Positions 28,463 through 39,218 of a stretch of 64,000 nt of DNA are shown one piece after another. Under the pieces are notes generated by a model. That model searched no databases. It was not told the DNA's origin and saw nothing but the letters and a program-made list of their open reading frames with translations. The first letter of the stretch is position 1; every line of letters begins with the position of its first letter. Position numbers and translations under genes: made by a program. Origin of the DNA: Rhizobium sp. Q54 (GTDB lineage: Bacteria > Pseudomonadota > Alphaproteobacteria > Micropepsales > Micropepsaceae); the NCBI GenBank assembly GCA_945860165.1, contig CAMAPL010000002.1, forward strand, positions 166,658-230,657. The letters run 5' to 3'.

Positions 28463-28885
28463 GTTACTTGGTAACAACAATCCCGATGGGCGCCGCATAG
28501 GCGCTTTCCAGGATGCGTGCGGCTTTGGCGATCAGTGGGCTGTGCAGCGCCTGACGGCGCGATACCAGCGCCGGTGGCGTCCGCCAGCCGCGCGATCAGG
28601 GCCGCTTCCGGGCCGGCGCCCGCCGGGCCGTAATCGTTCACCACGAAATCGGCGCCGCCGGGCAGGACGTGCACCAGCCGCGCCATTGGGCGCGAGGAAT
28701 ATATGGTGACGGCGTTGGGCGGTCGCCTGAGTATGCACGGCGGCGACAAAACAGGACACTGGAGCGTCTGCATCATCCAGATGCGGGCATCGCTGACAAA
28801 CTGGGCGAACCATTGGAAGATGTCGGCAAGCACGGTGTCCGAAATAGCGCGACTCGTTCGCATCTAGCAGATCGGCTTTCGGCAC
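28463..28885 (-). pseudogene. Frameshifted remnant of an unidentified gene
   Basis: On the minus strand one frame reads AISDTVLADIFQWFAQFVSD and further on VHVLPGGADFVVNDYGP and EAALIARLADATGAG. Near 28565 the sense of the text moves to another frame, ALVSRRQALHSPLIAKAARI then LESAYAAPIGIVVTK and a stop at about 28463. Both parts look like genuine protein, while each continues as arginine-rich noise in the wrong frame. I cannot assign a family. The upstream end is not clear. Confidence 0.4.
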
Positions 28886-29051
28886 AATTTCGACAAAATT
28901 TTCAACGGCTTGGCGTCTATATCTGGCACTGTTCGCCGGATTATAAGTTCATGCCGCGTTAAGCTTCGCGGTGCTAACCCACGTAAAAGCTCATTGAACT
29001 TTTTGCCGCCCTGGCCCTTTCCGGCCCTTTTGCGACACGGAAATACTGACG
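28886..29051. promoter_or_regulatory. Promoter region of the RND operon
   Basis: An AT-richer stretch before the adaptor gene. No operator or regulator gene is recognised; a TetR- or two-component-type neighbour is absent. Confidence 0.3.
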
Positions 29052-30551
29052 ATGAATATCGAACGTTCTCCTAGTGATTATCGGCGCGCCGAACCTGTTT
29101 CGCAGCCCGGATCCGTGGTCCGTACCTGGAGTGGCGTCAAGCGTTGGAGTGGCGCCAATCCCCGCCTGTCGCGCGTGGTGTGGTTCACGGTCGGTCTGCT
29201 GCTGCTGGCGCTGCTGATCTGGGCGATCTATCCGGCCAAGAACAGTGGCCGCGACGGCAGGATCGGCCAGGGCGCGCAGCCGGTCGGCGTGGCGCGCGCC
29301 CTGTCGGGCGACATCAATGTCACGCTCAACGCGCTGGGCACGGTGACGCCGCTGGCCACTGCGACCGTGCGGCCGCAGGTTGGCGGCATGCTGGTCAAGA
29401 TCAATTTCACCGAAGGCCAGATGGTCCAGGCGGGTGATGTGCTGGCCCAGGTCGATCCGCGTCCCTATCAGGCGGCACTGGACCAGGTGCGCGGCCAGCT
29501 GGCGCGCGATACCGCGACCCTTGCCAACGCCAAGGTGGACCTGGAACGCTATCGGACGTTACAGGCACAGAACGCCATCGCCGCGCAGCAGGTCTCCGCC
29601 CAGGAAGCGCTGGTGAAATCCACCGAGGGTATCGTTATTTCCGATCAGGCCAACGTCCAGACCGCGCGGATCAACCTGGGTTACACCAACATCGTGTCGC
29701 CGGTTGCGGGGCGCGCCGGCATCCATCTGGTCGATATCGGCAACATCGTGTCGGCGGGCCAGTCCAACGGCCTCGTGGTCGTCACCCAGCTGGAGCCCAT
29801 GTCGGTGCTGTTCACCATTCCCGAAGACAATATTCGCGCCGTGCTTGGCCGGGTGAATGGCGGCGCCGTGCTGCCGGTGGATGTCTATGACCGCAGCCAG
29901 ACCAACAAGATCACCAGCGGCGTCCTGTCGGCTGTGGACACGGTGGTGGACCCGGCGACCGGCTCGGTGAAGCTGCGGGCATTGTTCGACAATAAGGATA
30001 ATATGCTGTTCCCATCCCAGTTCGTGAATGTGCGGCTGCTGGTGAACACCTTGCCGGGTCAGACGACCGTGCCGGTGCCCGCCGTGCAGCGCGGCGCCGA
30101 CGGTAGCTATGTCTTCCTGGTGCGTCCCGATAAGACCGTGACCCAGCGCGCGGTGAAGATCGGCATTCAGGACGGCGACAAGATGCAGATCCTGTCCGGT
30201 CTTCAGCCGGGCGACACGGTGGTGGTGGACGGCGCTGATCGGTTGCGCGATGGCGCCGATGTCGAGATTCCCAACCTGACCGCCAAGATCGCCGCGCCGT
30301 CTGGCGGCGGCGGCGAAGAGGCAGTGCGCGCGGCGCGCCGCGCCCAGATGCAGGAAGCCATGACCAAGAAGTGCAGCGCCGACATCAAGAAGTTTTGCGC
30401 CGACGCCACCAATGCGCGGGAGACCCGCACGTGCCTGTTCCGCAACAGCGATGATCTCGGCGCCGACTGTCAGAAGGCGATGTCCCAGATGCGCCAGGCC
30501 GGCGGTGGCCGTGGCGGTCGCCGCGGCGGTGGTGGCGGTGGTGGCCATTGA
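29052..30551 (+). CDS. mdtA: RND efflux periplasmic adaptor (MdtA-type) with Cys-rich C-terminal repeat
   Basis: A 499-residue membrane-fusion protein. An inner-membrane anchor at about residues 40-62 ([20 protein letters not shown]) precedes the barrel-sandwich, hairpin (about 130-210) and beta-barrel domains ([45 protein letters not shown]), ending about residue 415. The tail is unusual: a segment with C441, C449, C461 and C473 in the pattern [11 protein letters not shown], then TCLF and [10 protein letters not shown], resembling the GLG1/Cys-rich FGFR repeat (PF00839), then a Gly/Arg-rich stretch and His. First gene of an adaptor-pump-pump operon. The stop TGA overlaps the TTG start of the next gene. 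Confidence 0.88.
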   Translation: MNIERSPSDYRRAEPVSQPGSVVRTWSGVKRWSGANPRLSRVVWFTVGLLLLALLIWAIYPAKNSGRDGRIGQGAQPVGVARALSGDINVTLNALGTVTPLATATVRPQVGGMLVKINFTEGQMVQAGDVLAQVDPRPYQAALDQVRGQLARDTATLANAKVDLERYRTLQAQNAIAAQQVSAQEALVKSTEGIVISDQANVQTARINLGYTNIVSPVAGRAGIHLVDIGNIVSAGQSNGLVVVTQLEPMSVLFTIPEDNIRAVLGRVNGGAVLPVDVYDRSQTNKITSGVLSAVDTVVDPATGSVKLRALFDNKDNMLFPSQFVNVRLLVNTLPGQTTVPVPAVQRGADGSYVFLVRPDKTVTQRAVKIGIQDGDKMQILSGLQPGDTVVVDGADRLRDGADVEIPNLTAKIAAPSGGGGEEAVRAARRAQMQEAMTKKCSADIKKFCADATNARETRTCLFRNSDDLGADCQKAMSQMRQAGGGRGGRRGGGGGGGH

Positions 30552-33500
30552 GCAGCAACGCGCCTGAACCTTATAGCGGCGCGAACCCATCCGCGCCGTT
30601 TATCCGGCGTCCCGTAGCCACGACACTGTTCATGATTGCCATCCTGCTGGTGGGCATGGCGGGCTACAAATTCCTGCCTTTGTCGGCCCTGCCGCAGGTG
30701 GATTATCCCACCATCCAGGTCCAGACATTCCTGCCGGGTGGCAGCCCCGAGGTGATGGCCACGTCGGTCACCGCGCCGCTGGAACGCCAGTTCGGCCAGA
30801 TGCCGGGCCTGAAGGAAATGTCGTCCGTGTCCTCGGGCGGCTCGTCGGTCGTGACCCTGCAGTTCGACCTGTCGCTCAGCCTCGACATCGCCGAACAGCA
30901 GGTGCAGGCGGCGATCAATGCCGCATCCAACCTGCTGCCCGCTTCGCTGCCGGCGCCGCCGATCTACGCCAAGGTCAATCCGGCTGACGCGCCGGTGATC
31001 ACCCTGGCAGTCTCGTCGCGCACCTTGCCCATCACGCAGTTGGTGGACCTGTCGGAAACGCGCATCGCCCAGAAGATTTCACAGCTGTACGGCGTCGGCC
31101 TGGTCAGAATTTCCGGCGGCCAGCGCCCGGCCGTGCGGGTACAGGCGAACTTGCAGAAACTGGCCTCGCTGGGGCTGAACATCGACGACCTGCGCACCAC
31201 GGTTTCGAACAACAATTCCAATTCGCCCAAGGGCAGCTTCGACGGGGCCTTCCAGTCCTACACCATCAATTCCAACGACCAGCTACAGAGTGTTGAAGAC
31301 TATCGCAGTATCGTGGTGGCCTTCCGCAACGGCTCACCCGTCTATCTGAAGGACGTGGCCAACGTCATTGACGGCGCGCAGAACAACAAGCTGGCAAGCT
31401 GGGCGAACAATTCGCCCGCCGTACTGATCAACGTACAGCGCCAGCCCGGCGCCAATGTCATCGCGGTGGTGGACTCCATCAAGGAGCTGCTGCCCATCAT
31501 CAAGGTGGGCCTGCCGGCTTCGGTGGACGTCACCACCCTGACCGACCGCACCGAGACCATCCGCGCCTCGGTCTCTGATGTGCAGTTCGAGCTGATGCTG
31601 GCGGTGATCCTGGTGGTGCTGGTGATCTATGTCTTCCTGCGCAATCTGCCAGCCACCTTCATTCCCTCGCTATCGGTGCCGCTCTCCATCGTCGGGACCT
31701 TCGCTGCCATGTATATGATGGGCTATTCGCTCAACAACCTGTCGCTGATGGCGCTGACCATTTCCGCCGGTTTCGTGGTCGACGACGCCATCGTTATGAT
31801 CGAGAACATCACCCGCTATATCGAAAAGGGCGAGACGCCCTACAACGCCGCCATGAAGGGCGCGGGCGAGATCGGCTTCACCATCGTGTCGCTGACCGTC
31901 TCGCTTATCGCCGTGCTGATCCCGCTCCTGTTCATGCAGGAAGTTGTAGGCCGCCTGTTCCGCGAATTCGCGGTGACGCTGGCCATCACCATCCTGATTT
32001 CGGCTGTAGTGTCGCTGACTTTGGTGCCGATGCTCTGCGCCAAGCTGCTGCGCAACCATTCCGCCGAGGAAAAGCGCGAGAACAGTTTCCAGCGCCGCAC
32101 CGAGTATTACTATGACCGCATGGTGGCCGAGTATGACCGGCTGCTGATCTGGGTCCTGAAGCATCAGCGCCTGACCTTGCTGTCGGCCCTGGCGACCCTG
32201 GTGCTGACCGTCGTGCTCTACATCGCCATTCCCAAGGGATTCTTTCCGGTGCAGGACACCGGCTTCATCCAGGCGATCACCGAGGCCGGCCCCACGGTGA
32301 GCTTCGACGCCATGGCCACCCGCCAGCGCCAGCTTGCCGAGCGGTTCCTGAAGGATCCCGATGTCGCCAGCCTGTCCTCCTTCATCGGGGTGGACGGCAG
32401 CAACCACACCCTCAACAGCGGCCGCATCCTGATCAACCTCAAACCCAAGTATGACCGCGACGGTGTGCAGGCGGTGATCGAGCGGCTGGGCCAGCAAGCC
32501 CAAAGCGTGCCGGGCATCACCTTCTATTTGCAGGCGGTGCAGGACCTGACGATCGATTCGGTGGTTTCGCGCGCTCAGTACCAGTTCGTGCTGCAGGCGG
32601 CGACGCAAGCCGCGCTGAACGATTTCGTACCGGATCTGCTGGCCAAGCTGCGCTCGGTGCGGGAGATACGCAACGCTTCCACGTCGTTCCTGGACAAGGG
32701 CCTGTCGGCCTATCTAATGGTGGACCGCGACACCGCGGCGCGCTTTGGCGTCACGGCGGCGACCATCGACAATGCGCTGTATGACAGTTTCGGCCAGCGC
32801 ATCATCTCGACCATTTTCACCCAGTCCAACCAGTATCGCGTGATCCTGGAAGCCGATCCAACGCTGCACAATTCGGTGGCGTCGATGCAGGATATCTATT
32901 TGCCGACCTCGGGCGGCGGGCAGGTGCCGCTATCGGCCATCGCGCGGGTCGAGCAGCGCACCAGCCAGTTACAGATCGACCATCTGGGGCAGTTTCCGTC
33001 CGCGACCTTCTCGTTCGATGTGGCGCCGGGCTACTCGCTGGGCGCGGCGGTGGATGCGATCCGGGAGGCCCAGGCGGAGATGGGCGTGCCGCCGGGCGTC
33101 ACTACCCAGTTCCAGGGTTCGGCGCTGGCCTTCCAGGCGGCGCTGGGCAACCAGATCCTGCTGATCCTCGCCGCCATCATCACCGTCTATATCATGCTGG
33201 GGGTGCTGTATGAGAGCTTCATCCATCCTATCACCATCCTGTCGACCTTGCCGTCGGCGGGCGTTGGGGCGCTGCTGGCGCTGATAATCTCGGGCCATGA
33301 CCTCAACATCGTCTCCATCATCGGCATCATCTTGTTGATCGGCATCGTCAAGAAAAATGCCATCATGATGATCGACTTCGCGCTGGATGCGGAACGCAAC
33401 GAAGGCAAGTCGCCGACCGAGGCGATCCACCAGGCCGCCCTGCTGCGCTTCCGCCCCATCCTGATGACCACGGTGGCGGCGCTGTTCGGCGCCCTGCCGC

Positions 33501-33709
33501 TGATGCTGGGCACGGGCATGGGCTCGGAACTGCGCCACCCGCTGGGCATTTCGATCGTGGGCGGGCTGCTGGTCAGCCAGCTGCTGACCCTGTTCACCAC
33601 CCCGGTCATCTATATATATTTCGACAAGCTGGGCGGCGACTTCCAGGCCTGGCGCGCGCGCCGCGGCCGCTCGCGCAGCGGGCAAGAGGCTCCAGAGCTC
33701 GCCGAATGA
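30548..33709 (+). CDS. mdtB: RND efflux pump subunit, MdtB-type
   Basis: A 1053-residue HAE1-family proton-driven pump with 12 membrane helices and two large periplasmic loops. The helix-4 proton-relay pair is intact (D412, D413 in [13 protein letters not shown]), and helix 10 carries [16 protein letters not shown] with the relay Lys. Substrate-loop and helix-11/12 blocks [20 protein letters not shown] and [20 protein letters not shown] are typical. The start is TTG overlapping the adaptor stop. With the next gene it should form an MdtB2C-like heterotrimer. A TolC-type channel gene is not nearby. Confidence 0.92.
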   Translation: MSSNAPEPYSGANPSAPFIRRPVATTLFMIAILLVGMAGYKFLPLSALPQVDYPTIQVQTFLPGGSPEVMATSVTAPLERQFGQMPGLKEMSSVSSGGSSVVTLQFDLSLSLDIAEQQVQAAINAASNLLPASLPAPPIYAKVNPADAPVITLAVSSRTLPITQLVDLSETRIAQKISQLYGVGLVRISGGQRPAVRVQANLQKLASLGLNIDDLRTTVSNNNSNSPKGSFDGAFQSYTINSNDQLQSVEDYRSIVVAFRNGSPVYLKDVANVIDGAQNNKLASWANNSPAVLINVQRQPGANVIAVVDSIKELLPIIKVGLPASVDVTTLTDRTETIRASVSDVQFELMLAVILVVLVIYVFLRNLPATFIPSLSVPLSIVGTFAAMYMMGYSLNNLSLMALTISAGFVVDDAIVMIENITRYIEKGETPYNAAMKGAGEIGFTIVSLTVSLIAVLIPLLFMQEVVGRLFREFAVTLAITILISAVVSLTLVPMLCAKLLRNHSAEEKRENSFQRRTEYYYDRMVAEYDRLLIWVLKHQRLTLLSALATLVLTVVLYIAIPKGFFPVQDTGFIQAITEAGPTVSFDAMATRQRQLAERFLKDPDVASLSSFIGVDGSNHTLNSGRILINLKPKYDRDGVQAVIERLGQQAQSVPGITFYLQAVQDLTIDSVVSRAQYQFVLQAATQAALNDFVPDLLAKLRSVREIRNASTSFLDKGLSAYLMVDRDTAARFGVTAATIDNALYDSFGQRIISTIFTQSNQYRVILEADPTLHNSVASMQDIYLPTSGGGQVPLSAIARVEQRTSQLQIDHLGQFPSATFSFDVAPGYSLGAAVDAIREAQAEMGVPPGVTTQFQGSALAFQAALGNQILLILAAIITVYIMLGVLYESFIHPITILSTLPSAGVGALLALIISGHDLNIVSIIGIILLIGIVKKNAIMMIDFALDAERNEGKSPTEAIHQAALLRFRPILMTTVAALFGALPLMLGTGMGSELRHPLGISIVGGLLVSQLLTLFTTPVIYIYFDKLGGDFQAWRARRGRSRSGQEAPELAE

Positions 33710-36700
33710 ATATTGCATCGCTCTTCATCCGCCGCCGCATTGCCACCACGCTTCTAGCGCTGGGCCTCGGTATGGCGGGGACGGTGGCCTATACGCTGTT
33801 GCCGGTTTCGCCATTCCCCAACATCGACATTCCCACCATCGTGGTGAATGCCTCGATGCCGGGCGCCAGCCCGGAAATCATGGCGTCCAGCGTTGCTACG
33901 CCGCTGGAGCGCCATCTGGGCAGTATTGCGGGCGTGGACGAGATGACGTCGCGCAGCAACGTCAATTCCACGCAGATCGTGCTACAGTTCGACATCAAGC
34001 GCGACATCAACGGCGCGGCGCGTGAGGTGCAGGCGGCGATTAATGCGGCGCGCGCCGATCTGCCGGCGGCGCTCAGGTCCAATCCGACGTATCGCAGGTT
34101 CAATCCGGCGGATTTTCCGATTCTTATTCTGGCGATGACGTCTAGGACGCTGTCGCCGGGCCAGATCTATGACCAGGCGTCCAACATCATCCAGCAGAAG
34201 CTGTCGCAGATTTCCGGTGTTGGCGATGTCTCGCTCAACGGTGCCTCCCTGCCGGCGATCCGCATTGAGCTGAACCCGCGCGCTTTGTTCAAATATGGCA
34301 TTGGACTGGCGGATGTGCGCGCCGCCATCTCGGCCGCCAACGCCAACACTCCCAAGGGCGATATCCAGCAGGGCGACCAGGTCTTCCAGCTCTATGCCAA
34401 CGACGTCGCCAGCGCGGCCAGCGAGTACAAGACGCTGATCATTGCCTACCGCAACGGTTCGGCTGTACGGCTGCAGGATGTGGCCGAAGTGGTGGACGGG
34501 GTCGAGAATGTCCGCAATCTCGGTACCTTCAACGGCCAGCCGGCCGTGCTGGTCAACATCACCAAGCAGCCGGGGGCCAATGTCATCGAGGTAGTGGACC
34601 GCATCGTCAGCCTGATGCCGGAACTGCAGGCGGCGCTGCCCAGGGCCGTCGAGCTGGGCACCCTGATGGATACCACCTCCTCCATCCGCAACTCGGTGCA
34701 TGACGTGGAGATGACGCTGCTTATCGCCACAGTGCTGGTGATCCTGGTGGTGTTCCTGTTTTTGCGAAACCTCAAAGCCACGCTGGTGCCGACCGTCTGC
34801 GTGCCGCTGACCCTGCTGGGTACCTTCGGGGTGATGCATCTGCTGGGCTTCAGTCTGAACAATTTCTCGCTGATGGCGCTGATCGTCTCCACCGGCTTTG
34901 TGGTCGACAACACAATCGTGGTGCTGGAAAACGTCACCCGTCATCTCGAAAACGGCAAGACGCGGATGCAGGCGGCGCTGCAGGGCGCCCAGGAAGTGAC
35001 CTTCACCATTATTTCGATGAGCATTTCGCTGGTGGCGGTATTCTTCCCGGTGCTGCTGATCGGCGGGATTGTGGGGCGCATCTTCCACGAATTCGCCATC
35101 ACCCTGACCGCGGCGATCATCATCTCGATGGTGATCTCGCTGACGCTGACGCCGATGATGTGCGCCTATCTCGATTTCTCGGTCGAGGACGACAACAAGC
35201 GGCTGATGGGCTGGTCGCGGCGCAGCTTCGAATGGATGCAGCGTTTCTACAGCCGCACCCTGGGCTGGTCGCTGGATAATCCCAAGACCATCGTAGCCAT
35301 GGTCTTCATCGCCATTTTCCTGAATTTCTACCTGATCGCCATCGTGCCCAAGGGGTTCTTCCCCTCCACCGACGAGGGCACCATGCAGGGCGGATTACGC
35401 GCCGACCAGAGCATCTCGTTCCAGGCGATGCAGAAGAAGTTCATGCAATTCATTACCATCATCAAGAGCGACCCGGCGGTGGCGACGGTCGGCGGCTTTG
35501 CCGGCGGCGGCGCGGCCAATTCCGGCAATGTCTTCGTCACCCTCAAGCCGCCGCATGAGCGCGGCCTGTCCACCGACGAGGTGATTGATCGGCTGCGCCC
35601 CAAGCTGGAAAAAGTGGCGGGCGCGCGCCTGTTCCTGCGTGCAGGTGGCCAGATCGGCGGCGGCGGGCGGCAGGGCAATGGCAGCCAGCAATACACGGTG
35701 CAGGCCGATTCGCTGGAAGAGCTCAATCTCTGGGTGCCGAAGATCACCGATGCGCTGCAGGACGTACCCGAACTGATCGACGTCAATTCCGACCAGCAGG
35801 ACAAGGGCCTTCAGGTCGATCTGAAAGTTGATCGCCCGACGGCGGCGCGGCTGGGGCTGAACATCGCCCAGGTCAACAACGCGCTGTATGACGCGTTCGG
35901 CCAGCGTCAGGTCTCGACGATCTACAAAGACAAGAACCAGTACAAGGTGATCATGGAGGTGGCGCCGAAATTCTGGCAGAATCCCGAAACGCTGAACGAC
36001 ATCTATATCAGCACCTCGGGCGGAAATGTCAGCGGCACCCAGTCCACCGCTGGCGCGGGCGGCGCTTTCACGGCCACGCCGTCAGCAGTTTCCGCCGCCA
36101 CATCGTCAGCTGACGCCAAGGCGGCGACCCAGGCCGCCGAGGCTGTGCGCAACCAGCAGCTCAACGCACTGACCGCCAGCGTGCGCGGCGGCGGCTCGAC
36201 CGGCGCCTCGGTTTCCACCCGCGTTGCCACGATGGTGCCGCTGGCGGCTGTGGCCAGCTTTGGTCCCGGCACCACGCCGCTCGCCGTCAATCACCAGGGG
36301 CCGTTCGTTGCCACCACCTTCTCGTTCAACCTTCCGGCGGGCGAAAGCCTGGGCAATGCCGTGACGGCCATCACCCGCACCATGGCGAAGATCAATGTGC
36401 CCATCACCGTGCATGGTGAATTCGCCGGTAATGCCCGCCAGCTGCAGCGCAGCTTCCAGAACATGCCTTTCCTGCTGCTAGCCGCTATCCTGACCATCTA
36501 CATCACCCTGGGCATTCTTTATGAAAGCCTGATCCATCCCATCACCATCATCTCGACCCTGCCGTCGGCGGGGGTGGGGGCGGTGCTGGCGCTGCTGATG
36601 TTCAACACCCAGTTCGACCTGATCGCCATGATCGGCGTCATTCTGCTGATAGGCATCGTCAAGAAGAACGCGATCATCATGATCGACTTCGCCATCGACC

Positions 36701-37044
36701 TGCAGCGGCGCGAGCGCCTCTCGCCGAGCGATGCGATCCGCAAGGCCTGCCTGCTGCGCTTCCGCCCCATCATGATGACCACGGTCGGCGCCATCCTGGG
36801 GGCGCTGCCGCTGGCGATCGGGCTGGGCGCGGGCTCGGAACTGCGCCAGCCGCTGGGCATCTCCATCGTGGGCGGGCTGATCCTCAGCCAGATCCTGACG
36901 CTCTACACCACGCCGGTGGTGTTCCTGTACATGGACCGTTTCGGGACGTGGACATCGGGGTTCTGGAACAAATGGTATCATGGACTCATGGGGGACAAGC
37001 CCGGTGACCATGAACCGTTGCCCAACCCTTCGCCGGCTGACTAG
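33706..37044 (+). CDS. mdtC: RND efflux pump subunit, MdtC-type, with Asp-to-Asn in the proton relay
   Basis: A 1112-residue HAE1-family subunit, longer than the usual 1020-1050. Its helix-4 motif reads [13 protein letters not shown], so D401 is kept but the second relay Asp is N402. Helix 10 keeps [16 protein letters not shown]. About 65 extra residues (roughly 775-840), rich in Ala, Gly, Ser and Thr, are inserted in the second periplasmic loop between [10 protein letters not shown] and [11 protein letters not shown]. In E. coli MdtBC the C subunit is thought to bind substrate while B translocates protons, which fits the loss of the Asp here. The start overlaps the previous stop (ATGA). A strong terminator follows. 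Confidence 0.9.
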   Translation: MNIASLFIRRRIATTLLALGLGMAGTVAYTLLPVSPFPNIDIPTIVVNASMPGASPEIMASSVATPLERHLGSIAGVDEMTSRSNVNSTQIVLQFDIKRDINGAAREVQAAINAARADLPAALRSNPTYRRFNPADFPILILAMTSRTLSPGQIYDQASNIIQQKLSQISGVGDVSLNGASLPAIRIELNPRALFKYGIGLADVRAAISAANANTPKGDIQQGDQVFQLYANDVASAASEYKTLIIAYRNGSAVRLQDVAEVVDGVENVRNLGTFNGQPAVLVNITKQPGANVIEVVDRIVSLMPELQAALPRAVELGTLMDTTSSIRNSVHDVEMTLLIATVLVILVVFLFLRNLKATLVPTVCVPLTLLGTFGVMHLLGFSLNNFSLMALIVSTGFVVDNTIVVLENVTRHLENGKTRMQAALQGAQEVTFTIISMSISLVAVFFPVLLIGGIVGRIFHEFAITLTAAIIISMVISLTLTPMMCAYLDFSVEDDNKRLMGWSRRSFEWMQRFYSRTLGWSLDNPKTIVAMVFIAIFLNFYLIAIVPKGFFPSTDEGTMQGGLRADQSISFQAMQKKFMQFITIIKSDPAVATVGGFAGGGAANSGNVFVTLKPPHERGLSTDEVIDRLRPKLEKVAGARLFLRAGGQIGGGGRQGNGSQQYTVQADSLEELNLWVPKITDALQDVPELIDVNSDQQDKGLQVDLKVDRPTAARLGLNIAQVNNALYDAFGQRQVSTIYKDKNQYKVIMEVAPKFWQNPETLNDIYISTSGGNVSGTQSTAGAGGAFTATPSAVSAATSSADAKAATQAAEAVRNQQLNALTASVRGGGSTGASVSTRVATMVPLAAVASFGPGTTPLAVNHQGPFVATTFSFNLPAGESLGNAVTAITRTMAKINVPITVHGEFAGNARQLQRSFQNMPFLLLAAILTIYITLGILYESLIHPITIISTLPSAGVGAVLALLMFNTQFDLIAMIGVILLIGIVKKNAIIMIDFAIDLQRRERLSPSDAIRKACLLRFRPIMMTTVGAILGALPLAIGLGAGSELRQPLGISIVGGLILSQILTLYTTPVVFLYMDRFGTWTSGFWNKWYHGLMGDKPGDHEPLPNPSPAD

Positions 37045-37056
37045 TCTTCCCAAATA

Positions 37057-37088
37057 AAACCGCGCCGTGCGGACGCACGGCGCGGTTT
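37057..37088. terminator. Bidirectional terminator between mdtC and mlaA
   Basis: A 14-bp perfect stem, AAACCGCGCCGTGC and its complement, with loop GGAC, followed by GTTTTTC on the plus strand and by TATTTG on the minus strand. It separates converging genes. Confidence 0.92.
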
Positions 37089-37103
37089 GTTTTTCAGTTC
37101 GAA

Positions 37104-37829
37104 TTACAGATTGGGTAGATCGTCTCCGCCGGGCCGGCCTTCATTGATCTTGGCGTCGCGGCTCTGGCGATAGAGGTTGCGGGTCGTCGCATAGAAGTCG
37201 ATGGACGAACGTTCGATGGTTTCTACTGCGCCCAGCTGCGAGGTGCGGGCATTCAGTATGCCTATGCTGATGCGCACGATCATCAGCGCATTGTCGCCGG
37301 GGAAGATGGCATAGGTGAAGGGATTAAAGGCCAGATCCACGCTGGTGCCCAGCAGGTCACGGGGCGACTTGGGGCCGGCAAAGGGCAGCATCAGATAGTA
37401 GCCTTCGGTCGCGCCGGCCTTGCCCAGGGTGATGCCGAAATCATTCGCGTGAAAGGGAATGCCGACCTTGCTGGCGACATCGATCAGCCCGCCGATTCCG
37501 ATGGTGGAATTGATCACGATGCGGCCCAGCGTGTTGCCGGCCTTTTCGGTTTCGCCCTGCAGCAAATCGTTGGCCAGGATCACCGGAGAATTCAGGTTGG
37601 TGAGGAAATTGCGCACGCCTTCGCGCGCGATTTCCGGCACCACGGCGCGGTAGCCCTTGGCGATGGGACGGGCGACGGCGCGGTCCACCCCGAGGTTGAA
37701 TTCGAAGATTTCGCGGTTGGTCTTTTCCCAGGGATCGTTCTGGGCAAGGGATTCCGCGTTGGGTGTGCTGCAGGCGCCCAAGACCAAAGTCAGGGCAAGC
37801 GCCGAAATCAAAGGAATCGAAGTTTTCAT
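37104..37829 (-). CDS. mlaA: MlaA/VacJ outer-membrane lipoprotein
   Basis: A 241-residue lipoprotein (lipobox LVLGAC, Cys at about 20). MlaA removes phospholipid from the outer leaflet of the outer membrane and hands it to MlaC. Family blocks are DPWEKTNREIFEFNLGVDRAV, FLTNLNSPVILANDLLQG, RIVINSTIGIGGLIDVA and FGITLGKAGATEGYYLMLPF-GPKSPRD. It is monocistronic. The Mla ATPase complex genes are not in the window; an mlaC-like gene stands at 3.5 kb. Confidence 0.94.
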   Translation of the reverse strand: MKTSIPLISALALTLVLGACSTPNAESLAQNDPWEKTNREIFEFNLGVDRAVARPIAKGYRAVVPEIAREGVRNFLTNLNSPVILANDLLQGETEKAGNTLGRIVINSTIGIGGLIDVASKVGIPFHANDFGITLGKAGATEGYYLMLPFAGPKSPRDLLGTSVDLAFNPFTYAIFPGDNALMIVRISIGILNARTSQLGAVETIERSSIDFYATTRNLYRQSRDAKINEGRPGGDDLPNL

Positions 37830-37837
37830 GCCACTAC

Positions 37838-38197
37838 CTATAAGTGGAATCGCAATAAAACATCGTTAGAAAAGCATTCTATAACTACCAATATCGATAT
37901 TAGTGCCATTCCGGACAAGGTGGGGCGCCTCGATAACACATGCGGCACACTGCCATTTTGCGTAGTACGGCTTGGGGTATGACCGGCGAGCGTTGCTGAA
38001 TTGTTACAGGGGGGGGCGTCGGGCCGTGGCTGTTCGGTCGGACGGGGTGTCCCGTTTTGATCCACAGCCTTGGGGGCGGCGGTGGGGACAGGCGCCTTTT
38101 CGGCCTCATCATCATCTCTCAGCAAGGGCGGGATCTGAAGCGTCGCCACCCCAAAACCCAACGCGCAGATATTTTGTCCAAGAAAACAGGCTCGCAT
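37838..38197 (-). CDS. Hypothetical small protein upstream of mlaA (doubtful)
   Basis: A 119-residue frame with a mildly hydrophobic N-terminus (ICALGFGVATLQIPPLL) followed by an acidic and proline-rich stretch (RDDDEAEKAPVPTAAP). No ribosome binding site is evident, and the 3' third overlaps the AT-rich region expected to contain the mlaA promoter. I recognise no family. It may be a chance frame. Confidence 0.25.
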   Translation of the reverse strand: MRACFLGQNICALGFGVATLQIPPLLRDDDEAEKAPVPTAAPKAVDQNGTPRPTEQPRPDAPPCNNSATLAGHTPSRTTQNGSVPHVLSRRPTLSGMALISILVVIECFSNDVLLRFHL

Positions 38198-38215
38198 GAC
38201 AAGAAAATGCGCGGC

Positions 38216-38236
38216 CCCGCGGAAAGGCTCCGCGGG
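38216..38236 (-). terminator. Hairpin downstream of the short-chain dehydrogenase gene
   Basis: CCCGCGGA-AAGGC-TCCGCGGG, a perfect 8-bp stem 59 bases beyond the minus-strand stop; the following GCGCATTTTC is only weakly T-rich. Confidence 0.4.
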
Positions 38237-38294
38237 ATGCGCAAAAAATAATCATTTGCGGCGGCGGATGCTGATCCCATGCCCGCGCCGGACT

Positions 38295-39035
38295 TTACCC
38301 CCGGCCGAAAAGGGGCATCTTGGTCGCCATTACGGTCAGGAATGGTACGTTGGACTCCAGCGGTAGGCTGGCCATGAAGGCCACTGCCTTTGCCACATGT
38401 TTCACGTCCATGCGGGGCTCAACCGCCAGGCTGCCATCGGGCTGGAGCACCCCCTGGGTCATGCGTTGGGTCATTTCCGTGGCAGCATTGCCGATATCGA
38501 CCTGTCCGGCTGTGATGTCGAAGGGGCGTCCGTCCAGGATGATGGACTTGGTCAGACCGGTGATGGCGTGCTTGGTGGCGGTATAGGGGGCGGAGTGCGG
38601 CCGCGGGCGGTCGGCGCTGATCGAGCCATTGTTGATGATGCGCCCGCCGCGCGGGGTCTGGGCCTTCATCATCCGCACCGCTTCCTGGATGCAGAGGAAG
38701 GCGCCGGTGAGATTGACGCCCACGATCTCCTGCCACTGGGCAAAGCTGATATCTTCGATCGGAATGGCGGGCGTGCCCATGCCGGCATTGTTGAACAGCA
38801 CGTCCAGCCGGCCGAACCTCTCCTTGATCTGGGCAAACACGCCCTTCACCGATTCGGGATCGCCGACATCGGCAGGCAGAACCAGATTCTCGGTCTTCAG
38901 GCCCTTGGCGGTCTCGTCCAGAGTTTCGCGCTTTCGCCCCACCAGCACCAGCTTCCAGCCATCGGCGCAAAGCGCATTCGCCACGGCGCGGCCCACGCCG
39001 CTGCCAGCGCCGGTAATCATTGCAATTCTGTTCAT
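38295..39035 (-). CDS. Short-chain dehydrogenase/reductase
   Basis: A 246-residue classical [15 protein letters not shown] near the N-terminus binds NAD(P), NNAGMGTP follows, the catalytic Ser is in INNGSIS and the YxxxK motif is PYTATKHA. The C-terminal region suggests an oxidoreductase for a small alcohol or keto compound; the substrate is unknown. I start at the ATG at 39035, preceded by GAGGAC; the frame stays open upstream but the family begins here. Divergent from the TonB receptor gene. Confidence 0.9.
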   Translation of the reverse strand: MNRIAMITGAGSGVGRAVANALCADGWKLVLVGRKRETLDETAKGLKTENLVLPADVGDPESVKGVFAQIKERFGRLDVLFNNAGMGTPAIPIEDISFAQWQEIVGVNLTGAFLCIQEAVRMMKAQTPRGGRIINNGSISADRPRPHSAPYTATKHAITGLTKSIILDGRPFDITAGQVDIGNAATEMTQRMTQGVLQPDGSLAVEPRMDVKHVAKAVAFMASLPLESNVPFLTVMATKMPLFGRG

Positions 39036-39218
39036 GTCGTCCTCGCTTAAATGACGGTTCACTCTAAAGGTTGGAGCCTTATAGGGAATTTTTCCCGATT
39101 TGGCGCGGGTTCCCAATATTGCCTTTATAGGGCGCGGAAAATCAGTTAGAGCTCCGCGCAAATGCTGCGGCGATGTAAAAACGCCCGGATTTCTAGACCA
39201 ATATCCTAGGAGACGTCC
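39036..39218. promoter_or_regulatory. Divergent promoter region of SDR and TonB-receptor genes with repeated motif
   Basis: GCCTTATAGGG (39076-39086) and GCCTTTATAGGG (39121-39132) are near-identical direct repeats, and GGGAA-TTT-TTCCC (39084-39096) is a palindrome touching the first. They could be regulator sites for one or both genes. No riboswitch pattern is seen. Confidence 0.35.
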
